Shown: positions 1 to 5,822 of the stretch, one piece after another | Layout of the letters: each line of letters begins with the position of its first letter | Position numbering within the stretch: position 1 is the first letter of the stretch | NCBI GenBank assembly: GCA_015486815.1 | Contig: WFQY01000412.1 | Span: 1 to 5,879 of the forward strand | DNA from: Phycisphaerae bacterium | Lineage (GTDB): Bacteria; Planctomycetota; Phycisphaerae; JAAYCJ01 | DNA length: 5,879 nt | Direction of reading: 5' to 3' | The notes under the pieces: model-generated | The model's database searches: none | Told to the model about the DNA's origin: nothing | The model's input: only the letters and a program-made list of their open reading frames with translations | Position numbers and translations under genes: made by a program

Positions 1-14
1 AAGTAAAGTATTGT

Positions 15-42
15 ATTCTAAAAAATGTGGAAAATTTAACAA
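15..42 (-). promoter_or_regulatory. Weak candidate promoter reading out of the window
   Basis: On the minus strand, TTGTTA (37-42), a 16-base spacer and TAGAAT (15-20) match the -35 at 4 of 6 and the -10 at 5 of 6 positions. It would drive a gene to the left of the window. The stretch is very AT-rich, so such matches arise easily by chance. The rest of bases 1-95 holds no gene and no convincing terminator. Confidence 0.22.
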
Positions 43-69
43 GAAAAATCGTTTCCGAATATCGATGTG

Positions 70-83
70 AGAAAATATTTTCT
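70..83. repeat. 14-base perfect palindrome after the kinase gene
   Basis: AGAAAATATTTTCT is its own reverse complement and lies 12 bases past the kinase stop codon, next to a run of six C (88-93 on the plus strand). It could be an operator for a gene to the left, but AT-rich palindromes of this length are not rare. As an RNA hairpin it would be weak and is followed by no clean U-tract, so I do not call it a terminator. Confidence 0.35.
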
Positions 84-95
84 ATTGCCCCCCTC

Positions 96-1490
96 TTAAT
101 TTTTTCGGACATTTCCGCTGGTTATCGGTAGTTCGACCGTAAATGTCGTTCCTTGGCCAACTTTGCTCTCGAAACTAATCTTTCCACCCATCTTATTGAC
201 AATAGCTTGCACAATATTTAATCCCAGTCCGCTACTCGGCTCGCTTGTTGTTCGTGCATTCTCGGCACGATAAAATTCATCGAAAAGCTTCGACTGAGCT
301 TCTTCGGGAATGCCTATGCCCGTATCGCTTACCGTCAGAATATATTTATCACCCTTGCGTCTTCCCAAAACTTCTATCCTGCCACGCTTGGTATATTTTA
401 CCGCATTCGATACGAGATTAGCTACTATATCGGTAATATCACGAGGGCGTGCAAGAATCGTCGTATCCTTATCTTCAAACCACACATTGAGTTCAATTCC
501 TTTATTAGCTGCCTGATGAGAAAACATTTGAACCGTATCGAGTATAGTCTGATAGATATTTATCTCCCTTACCTGCTCCTGCTGATCGAGATTTTCCCTT
601 ATCTGTGTCAGTCTGAGCAGATCGCCTATAAGCTCCATCATCGATTGTCCCCTGCATTCGATACGTTCAAACAAATCTCTGCACTCCGAAGGCAAATTAT
701 TTATCCGACCGGTATCCTGATATGCGTGTATCAGTGAAATGATAGCTGCCAGCGGTGAACGAAGTTGATGTGCGACAACTCGCAGAAATCGCGACTTTGT
801 TTTATCCTGCTCGCGAAGGGCATTGTTCGCGCGCTCGAGATTATCGAGCGCATCGCGAAGCTGACCACTTACGCCCGTAGTAAAATACGCTATCAGGAAA
901 AAAGTTATCGTATATGAAAGCCAAATAGCAAAGATGTAAAACCAGTTTTCGGTAAGCGGGTCGGATAGTTCAAACGGAAATCCACGCAGCGGGACACGCC
1001 AATGAGGAATGAGCTTGCCAATCATACCCATAACCAAAAGAAGCATACTCGCAAGTAGCGCTACGCGAAATGCCTGCACGCGTGGCAAAATTATTCCTGC
1101 TATTGCGATATGAAACAGCATAAACATACAAAGCGGGTTTATCAAACCGCCCGAGAGATCGAGTATAACCGTCAAACAGATCAGATCCGCTACTATCTGC
1201 AAATGAGTCAGCCGTTGAGCACATCGAATTACCATTGCAGGATCAACATCGACCTGCCGTTGGACCTGTCTTAATCTGATAAGCAAGATGCAATTATAGC
1301 CCGCTATCAGCAGTGCGATATACAGCATCCAGTGTTTGGCAAATGGTGGTAGAATGATGGGAAAAAGTTTATCAACGAACAGCACCGTGCCTATCATACC
1401 AACGACCGCAAGCCAACGAAGCTTGATAAGCCACGATACTCGTCCGATTATCGCTTGCTCGTGTAGTTTGTCCGATATTTCACGCACCAT
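96..1490 (-). CDS. Membrane sensor histidine kinase with RegB-like sensor region
   Basis: A 464-residue sensor kinase predicted to autophosphorylate on histidine in response to a membrane-sensed signal and pass phosphate to an unknown response regulator. About six hydrophobic segments fill the N-terminal half (near residues 21-40, 54-72, 97-112, 119-136, 141-160, 182-205). No periplasmic domain, HAMP or PAS is visible. The sequence GGLINPL (114-120) lies between helices 3 and 4, like the GGxxNPF quinone motif of RegB/PrrB. A short coiled coil (about 209-236) leads to a HisKA domain with phospho-acceptor His241 (AHQLRSPLAA). The HATPase_c domain has an N-box (N358, N362), G1 (DTGIGIP, 389-395), F-box (LFDEFYR) and G2 (SSGLGLNIV, 419-427), so the ATP site is intact. 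The start is ATG, 21 bases after the purN stop, with no Shine-Dalgarno sequence, which suggests translation following purN. No response regulator is in the window. Kinase identity is certain; the RegB-like signal is inferred. Confidence 0.92.
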   Translation of the reverse strand: MVREISDKLHEQAIIGRVSWLIKLRWLAVVGMIGTVLFVDKLFPIILPPFAKHWMLYIALLIAGYNCILLIRLRQVQRQVDVDPAMVIRCAQRLTHLQIVADLICLTVILDLSGGLINPLCMFMLFHIAIAGIILPRVQAFRVALLASMLLLVMGMIGKLIPHWRVPLRGFPFELSDPLTENWFYIFAIWLSYTITFFLIAYFTTGVSGQLRDALDNLERANNALREQDKTKSRFLRVVAHQLRSPLAAIISLIHAYQDTGRINNLPSECRDLFERIECRGQSMMELIGDLLRLTQIRENLDQQEQVREINIYQTILDTVQMFSHQAANKGIELNVWFEDKDTTILARPRDITDIVANLVSNAVKYTKRGRIEVLGRRKGDKYILTVSDTGIGIPEEAQSKLFDEFYRAENARTTSEPSSGLGLNIVQAIVNKMGGKISFESKVGQGTTFTVELPITSGNVRKN

Positions 1491-1511
1491 AAAAAATTAC
1501 ATCACAGATAA

Positions 1512-2126
1512 TCATTCCGGTAAAATTCTGACACGCCTGCCTACAATTTTAAGTCTGCCTTCGGCGAACAATTTTATCGCCTGCGGATATGCGATTTTCT
1601 CCTGCTCGAATACCCTCGCTGCAAGAGTATCAGCTGTATCATCATCCAACACTGGCACCGTCCTTTGAATTATGATAGGCCCGTGGTCATACTCATTATC
1701 CGCAAAATGCACGGTACAGCCGCTTACCTTACAGCCGGCCTGCAAAACCGCTTCGTGTACGCGATGACCATACATCCCCTTACCACCAAAACAAGGCAGC
1801 AGCGCAGGGTGAATATTCATCACTCGACCGAGATAATGCTCCGGTATCCGATAGAAACACATAAAACCGGCAAGACAGATAAGCTCGGGAGAAAATTTAT
1901 CAAGCGCAGCGGTTATCTCATTGCTGAACTGCTCGAGAGTTTTGCCTTTACGTGTAATCACAACGGACGGAATACCCTCTCGCTCTGCAATTTCAAGACC
2001 CTTCACGCCAGCTCGCGAGGAAATAACCACAACTACTTGCGCAGAAAGGTATCCCTCGTTTATTTTCTCGATAATATTCGCAAGTGTTCTTCCGCCACCG
2101 CTTATCAGGACGGCAAGCTTTAACAT
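1512..2126 (-). CDS. purN: Phosphoribosylglycinamide formyltransferase (GAR transformylase)
   Basis: A 204-residue cytoplasmic enzyme of de novo purine synthesis (EC 2.1.2.2) that transfers a formyl group from 10-formyltetrahydrofolate to GAR to give FGAR. The length matches bacterial PurN. The N-terminal phosphate-binding loop is at 8-14 (ISGGGRT; E. coli has GNGSN, so this is a variant loop). The folate-binding and catalytic stretch NIHPALLP gives Asn104 and His106. The segment GGKGMYGHRVHEAVL (114-128) follows, then GCTVHF and DNEYDHGPII, where Asp147 corresponds to the catalytic Asp144 of E. coli. The N/H/D triad is therefore complete. The C-terminal helix (FEQEKIAYPQAI) is typical. The ATG start has only a weak GGGA about 7 bases upstream. 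No other purine genes are visible. It lies 70 bases after the transporter and 21 bases before the kinase, and a promoter-like sequence in the upstream gap may give it separate transcription. Confidence 0.96.
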   Translation of the reverse strand: MLKLAVLISGGGRTLANIIEKINEGYLSAQVVVVISSRAGVKGLEIAEREGIPSVVITRKGKTLEQFSNEITAALDKFSPELICLAGFMCFYRIPEHYLGRVMNIHPALLPCFGGKGMYGHRVHEAVLQAGCKVSGCTVHFADNEYDHGPIIIQRTVPVLDDDTADTLAARVFEQEKIAYPQAIKLFAEGRLKIVGRRVRILPE

Positions 2127-2196
2127 AATAATTTCCCGTATAAATCCTCATCTATCCTACCAGAAAATCGTAACCATCGTCAATAGGATAGAGGAA
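2127..2196 (-). promoter_or_regulatory. Candidate sigma-70 promoter for purN and the kinase
   Basis: The longest gap in the window. On the minus strand it reads TTGACG (2178-2183), an 18-base spacer, then TAGGAT (2154-2159). This matches the -35 consensus at 5 of 6 positions and the -10 at 4 of 6. Transcription would begin about 20 bases before the purN ATG. The assignment rests only on consensus match and placement; an 18-base spacer is slightly long. The -10 and the sequence just upstream of the -35 are arms of an inverted repeat, listed separately. Confidence 0.4.
2151..2192. repeat. Perfect 9-bp inverted repeat between transporter gene and purN
   Basis: TCTATCCTA (2151-2159) and TAGGATAGA (2184-2192) are exact reverse complements separated by 24 bases. 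The arm centres are 33 bp apart, close to three helical turns. One arm overlaps the candidate -10 and the other abuts the candidate -35, so a dimeric regulator could bind here. In RNA it could form a hairpin starting 5 bases after the transporter stop. There is no following U-tract, so it is not a standard Rho-independent terminator. The large loop makes an RNA role less convincing. Confidence 0.5.
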
Positions 2197-3531
2197 TCAC
2201 ATCCTTTTGAGATATTTGATTACATAGATTTTGCCGGTTCTCGGCTCTTGAATAAGCAGAGCTGTCCCGATAGCACCGATAATCGCGAGTACGATTGCGA
2301 TGGTAAATGCTATCATATATCCCTCTGTCGCTTGGCCTATTTCTTTATACGTATCTATGATTCGTCCGCAGGTAGCTGGTACGATAACCGCAGCTGGCAG
2401 AATAAACATCTGGGCAGCTGCTACCAAATGTGCAGGGTTCGCTTTGGGAAGCAACTCGACACTCATATTGCAAATAACGGTCGATATTGTCAGGGTTATA
2501 CAGAAAAGGGCATAAGCAACAAATACTCCGTTGACGTGTTTCGTTGCGACAGCTATCCCGAATCCGACAGCTAATAGCAGTCCCAACATTCCTAACGATA
2601 ATTTATATCCCCATCTATCGCCTAACAAGCCGATAAAAAATCCACCGACAAGTAAGCTCGCAAGGAAACATAAATTAAAAATACGGGAAATATCGCCGGT
2701 GGGTTTAAATACATCTTGAGCGTATGTTACAAGAAACGGAGAGATGGCAGCTGACGAACTTATTATCACTATGAAGAATATGAATATTCGATAGTTAGGA
2801 GTCTTCCAGAGCCGTCGCAAAATGATATACATCTCAAGCCACAGCGGTTTGTTTTCCGGCCGAGAGTATTCCTCGATTCTTATCGGGTCGATGTGATCGC
2901 GAATAAATAAGACGCTCAAAGTAGCAAATACAAAGCAGATACCCGATATTATCATCGCAATATGATATGAATGTGGCGGGTGAAAATTTTCGTAAAAGAG
3001 TTTAGCTGGATATGCGCTTAATAGTCCGCCTATTGCCATTCCCGATGTTCTGTATCCGAGCAATCTTCCGCGTTTTTTCAACGGACTATTGTCAATTAAT
3101 ATATTGTAGTAAACGGGCTGAGCAAGAGAGATAAATCCGAAAAGCAAAATAATAGCCATCGTAAACAAAATCATATGTATGACTCTGTATTCCACAGGGA
3201 TTATCATTCCCAGCGTTCCGTAGCCGATATATCCGAAACAGGAAATAAAATATGACAGCCAAACTCTTTTCTTTCTATTCATTCCCGTTAGATATCTGCT
3301 GCCGACGAGTTGAAGTGGGGTAAGGATAACTGCGAGTGATGTAACCAATCCGATTACCAATTTCGGAGCAGAGAGAAAGTTCAGATAGCTTGGAATCAAT
3401 ACACCCGAAAGGGTAAATGGTAGGCCGACGCCCCAGAGACTCTCAAAAGCAACAATAGGAAAGATGTTGTATCGAAAATCTCCTTCGACCGCCTGTTCAT
3501 AATCTCTTTTTTTAGGGCTGTCAACAGGCAT
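2197..3531 (-). CDS. MFS transporter, probably sugar or glycoside uptake
   Basis: A 444-residue integral inner-membrane protein with about 12 hydrophobic segments in a 6+6 arrangement (approximately 24-46, 57-77, 91-111, 115-137, 160-180, 189-211, 247-270, 285-305, 309-329, 335-356, 365-390, 403-427). A charged cytoplasmic loop (about 211-246) separates the halves. The length and topology are typical of the Major Facilitator Superfamily. The family motif A is clear in the second half (GLLGDRWGYK, 301-310), whereas the equivalent loop of the first half (about 77-89, with a basic NRKKR) is degenerate. The substrate cannot be read from sequence. Its place 49 bases after a GH4 glycosidase suggests import of that enzyme's substrate, perhaps by proton or sodium symport; export is not excluded. 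The ATG start is preceded by AAGG, 7 bases upstream. The gene ends ATG-TGA, and the next gene starts 70 bases later. Confidence 0.93.
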   Translation of the reverse strand: MPVDSPKKRDYEQAVEGDFRYNIFPIVAFESLWGVGLPFTLSGVLIPSYLNFLSAPKLVIGLVTSLAVILTPLQLVGSRYLTGMNRKKRVWLSYFISCFGYIGYGTLGMIIPVEYRVIHMILFTMAIILLFGFISLAQPVYYNILIDNSPLKKRGRLLGYRTSGMAIGGLLSAYPAKLFYENFHPPHSYHIAMIISGICFVFATLSVLFIRDHIDPIRIEEYSRPENKPLWLEMYIILRRLWKTPNYRIFIFFIVIISSSAAISPFLVTYAQDVFKPTGDISRIFNLCFLASLLVGGFFIGLLGDRWGYKLSLGMLGLLLAVGFGIAVATKHVNGVFVAYALFCITLTISTVICNMSVELLPKANPAHLVAAAQMFILPAAVIVPATCGRIIDTYKEIGQATEGYMIAFTIAIVLAIIGAIGTALLIQEPRTGKIYVIKYLKRM

Positions 3532-3580
3532 TACCCCGCCTTATCTCGCACAAATAGGAAATACCGTTTTTGTTTACTCA

Positions 3581-4924
3581 CTACTTAAGGTCAGGCAGCC
3601 AGCCTTGCTTGGTCTCAAAATCGAACATTTCATCGACCATCGCCCTTATCTCCGCCAACGAAAGTTTGGCAGCAGTCAGCGGGTCATAATACAACGCTTG
3701 ATATATCCGCTCACGGGATTTTTCCTTATAGCCGAGTACCGCTAAGCCCTGTTCATTGATATTCGTACGATTTAACGCTGCACACTGTGGCGGCAGTTCG
3801 CCAACGTAGCACGGATTTATCCCGTGGCCGTTGAGCAAACACGGAACTTCAACACACGCACCGTATGGCAGATTGGTTATTAAATTAGTATTTTTGACGT
3901 TGCCATTTATCATCGCAGGACTATCGGTATATATTGCATCAATTATCGTTGCGCAATATTCTACCGTAGGTGTAAAATCGATAGGTTCTTTCTGCTCGAA
4001 TTGTTTTTTAAGCTCTTGCTCGTATTTCTCTCTGTTGGTACCGTAAAGTTTGAGAATATATCCGCTTTCGCCTGCCCACTCGATACCGCAATATTCTTCG
4101 ATAAGGTCTTTTCGTTTCCGAAACCACGGATTATATTCGCTATTATGCCCGCTCGATTCGGTAACGAAGTATCCCAAATGTTTCATCATCTCGATCCTGA
4201 CACGCTCCGAGCGTACATCCGCGGGCAGTTTCTCATAATATTTCGACTTTGGCAGTTCTTCGCGAAGTCGAGGATATAAATCCGTTCCGTCCTTTTTCTT
4301 GAATTCCAAAATCCACGATTGATGGTTTATGCCCGCTACCCAGTATTTCACATCTTCGTACGGCACATTGATCATCTTTGCAAGTTCTTGTGTCGTACCT
4401 TGAACACTATGACATAGTCCGACAAATTTGACTTCCGGACACATCTCATAGCTCATCCAAGTAAGCATCGCCATCGGATTGGTGTAATTCAAAATCCACG
4501 CATCGGGTTTAGCTAATTCAAGCGTATCTCTGCAAATACTTTCGATATACGGAGCTGTTCGGAGAAATCTAAATACTCCGCCAGGCCCGAGCGTATCAGC
4601 TATGCACTGATCGACACCATATTTAAGCGGAATATCATACTCCGCTTTTATCGCTTCGAATCCGTGTGTGCGAATCATAATCACGACAAAATCCGCATCC
4701 TTTATCGCATCCTTCTGATTGGTAGTAGCGGAAAAAGTCGTCGGCAGATTTTGTTCGTTTATAACTCTTTCTACGAATTTGCTTGTATATCCGAGATATT
4801 TTTCATCGACATCCATCAATGCGAAATGTGCGTCTCGCAGAGCTGGCTTATTGACAATGTCGATAAACAATCTTTTCGCAAATCCTAAACTTCCTGCACC
4901 GATAAAAGCAATTTTTGCTGGCAT
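3581..4924 (-). CDS. Family GH4 glycosidase, probable alpha-galactosidase (MelA-like)
   Basis: A 447-residue cytoplasmic glycoside hydrolase of family 4, the family that hydrolyses by oxidation at C3, elimination and re-addition using NAD and a divalent metal (usually Mn). The N-terminal Rossmann fold has the dinucleotide loop GAGSLG (9-14) and Asp38 at the end of the second strand to hold the NAD ribose. The sequence LNYTNPM (145-151) contacts the substrate. Cys171 in GLCHSVQGT and His201 in GINHQSW are the expected metal ligands. The CHSV motif (171-174) is the form associated with alpha-galactosidases, as against CHEV (alpha-glucosidases), CDMP or CNVP (phospho-glycosidases). The segment SSGHNSEYNPW (257-267) is also typical. 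The length is normal for the family. AAGGAG lies 10 bases before the ATG. It follows the TIM-barrel gene by 42 bases and precedes a permease, which fits cleavage of an imported unphosphorylated galactoside. Family certain; substrate likely. Confidence 0.95.
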   Translation of the reverse strand: MPAKIAFIGAGSLGFAKRLFIDIVNKPALRDAHFALMDVDEKYLGYTSKFVERVINEQNLPTTFSATTNQKDAIKDADFVVIMIRTHGFEAIKAEYDIPLKYGVDQCIADTLGPGGVFRFLRTAPYIESICRDTLELAKPDAWILNYTNPMAMLTWMSYEMCPEVKFVGLCHSVQGTTQELAKMINVPYEDVKYWVAGINHQSWILEFKKKDGTDLYPRLREELPKSKYYEKLPADVRSERVRIEMMKHLGYFVTESSGHNSEYNPWFRKRKDLIEEYCGIEWAGESGYILKLYGTNREKYEQELKKQFEQKEPIDFTPTVEYCATIIDAIYTDSPAMINGNVKNTNLITNLPYGACVEVPCLLNGHGINPCYVGELPPQCAALNRTNINEQGLAVLGYKEKSRERIYQALYYDPLTAAKLSLAEIRAMVDEMFDFETKQGWLPDLK

Positions 4925-4934
4925 TTTTTATTAA

Positions 4935-4940
4935 CTCCTT
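4935..4940 (-). promoter_or_regulatory. Ribosome binding site of the GH4 gene
   Basis: AAGGAG on the minus strand, 10 bases before the ATG and preceded by an A-rich run. It is the strongest anti-Shine-Dalgarno match in the window and supports the chosen start. Confidence 0.75.
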
Positions 4941-4966
4941 TTTTAAAGCGTGCTATTTCAATTGTG

Positions 4967-5791
4967 TTAAAGCAACGGTTCGAGAAATTTCATTGCATGC
5001 TTGATGTCTTCTATCTGCTGGGGACCTGAAATTTCTCTCTCTATCGTTACCGGACCGGTAAATCCGCAAGCTTTTAACCTACGCATAAGCAGCGGAAAGT
5101 TCACCCGACCTTCGCCGAGTTTTACCTCGATTCCCAAATCTTCATCACGATTAGGCCAAAGCCCGTCTTTCGCGTGAAACCCTCTTACCAAAGGGCCAAA
5201 TATCGCAACCGCATCAAGCGGGTCAGCCTTGCCATATAATATCAAATTAGCAGGATCGAGATTGATAAACAAATTATCCATCCCAACGTGATCTATAGTT
5301 CTTTTGAGTGTCGAAGGTAGCTCTTGGCCCGTCTCGAAGCAATAATTCTGTCCGTTTTCTTTCAATGCAATCGCTATCCGTTTCATCGCATCCAAAAATT
5401 TTATGTATAACGGATCTTGCTCATCATCGGGAATAAATCCGACGTGCGAAGTTACATTAACAACGCCAAGCTCTTTAATCTTCTCAGCTGACTTAATTGT
5501 AAGCTCCGTTCTCTGTTCCCTGAATTTTTCCGGAATCAATCCGTCGGTATCAGGGCCTGTACGTGTATTATAAGTCTGTCCTTCGAAAGCAACAAATACC
5601 GAACTGACCTCTACCGATGTTTTGCTCATTGCATCCGCAACGTTGTCAAGTTTTCCTCGCAGGACAATATCCTCAGCTGTCCCCGATACCTGACACGTCG
5701 GTATGCCCATATCTTCTATTTTTTTAAATTCCGAGACCATATCATCGTGCAGAAATACAATAAGCCCTAATTTCATCTTTTCTTCCGACAT
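4967..5791 (-). CDS. Sugar phosphate isomerase/epimerase-like TIM-barrel protein
   Basis: A 274-residue cytoplasmic protein of the xylose isomerase-like TIM barrel (AP_endonuc_2) superfamily, whose members isomerise or epimerise sugars, keto-sugars or inositol derivatives. The metal-binding set is complete: Glu153 (FETGQE), Asp179 (NLDPANLILYG), His206 (FHAKDG) and Glu251 (IERE). His116 (SHVGFIP) lines the same pocket. The length is normal. The reading frame is open to the window edge, with a possible TTG start at 5863, but I chose the ATG at 5791 because AAAGGA lies 6 bases upstream. The longer form would also run through the end of the preceding gene, and the protein core begins at KLGLIVFL. 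It is 42 bases upstream of the GH4 gene in an apparent operon, so it probably handles a sugar made by that pathway. The specific reaction cannot be assigned. The fold is also shared with endonuclease IV, but the genomic setting argues against DNA repair. Confidence 0.9.
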   Translation of the reverse strand: MSEEKMKLGLIVFLHDDMVSEFKKIEDMGIPTCQVSGTAEDIVLRGKLDNVADAMSKTSVEVSSVFVAFEGQTYNTRTGPDTDGLIPEKFREQRTELTIKSAEKIKELGVVNVTSHVGFIPDDEQDPLYIKFLDAMKRIAIALKENGQNYCFETGQELPSTLKRTIDHVGMDNLFINLDPANLILYGKADPLDAVAIFGPLVRGFHAKDGLWPNRDEDLGIEVKLGEGRVNFPLLMRRLKACGFTGPVTIEREISGPQQIEDIKHAMKFLEPLL

Positions 5792-5797
5792 TTCTGT

Positions 5798-5803
5798 TCC
5801 TTT
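5798..5803 (-). promoter_or_regulatory. Ribosome binding site deciding the TIM-barrel start
   Basis: AAAGGA on the minus strand, 6 bases before the ATG at 5791. Neither the ATG at 5806 nor the TTG at 5863 has such a sequence, so this site decides the start of the isomerase/epimerase-like gene. Confidence 0.7.
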
Positions 5804-5822
5804 CATTTGACTTATGTTTACG

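Noticed and set aside
34..66. Possible Rho-independent terminator after the kinase (ATCG/CGAT stem followed by a T-rich run on the minus strand)
   Set aside because: The stem is only 4 bp with an 11-base loop, too weak to call a terminator.
84..98. GAGGGGGG on the minus strand just after the kinase stop, resembling a ribosome binding site
   Set aside because: No ATG follows at a workable distance, and no ATG occurs on this strand before the window edge, so there is nothing for it to serve in the window.
1665..2123. A 152-codon plus-strand frame antisense to purN
   Set aside because: It lies wholly within purN, whose catalytic motifs are complete on the other strand, and its product looks random.
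1921..2574. A 217-codon plus-strand open frame opposite purN and the transporter gene
   Set aside because: It spans two well-supported minus-strand genes and their gap. Its translation has no recognisable domain, and no ribosome site or promoter supports it. It is an antisense shadow.
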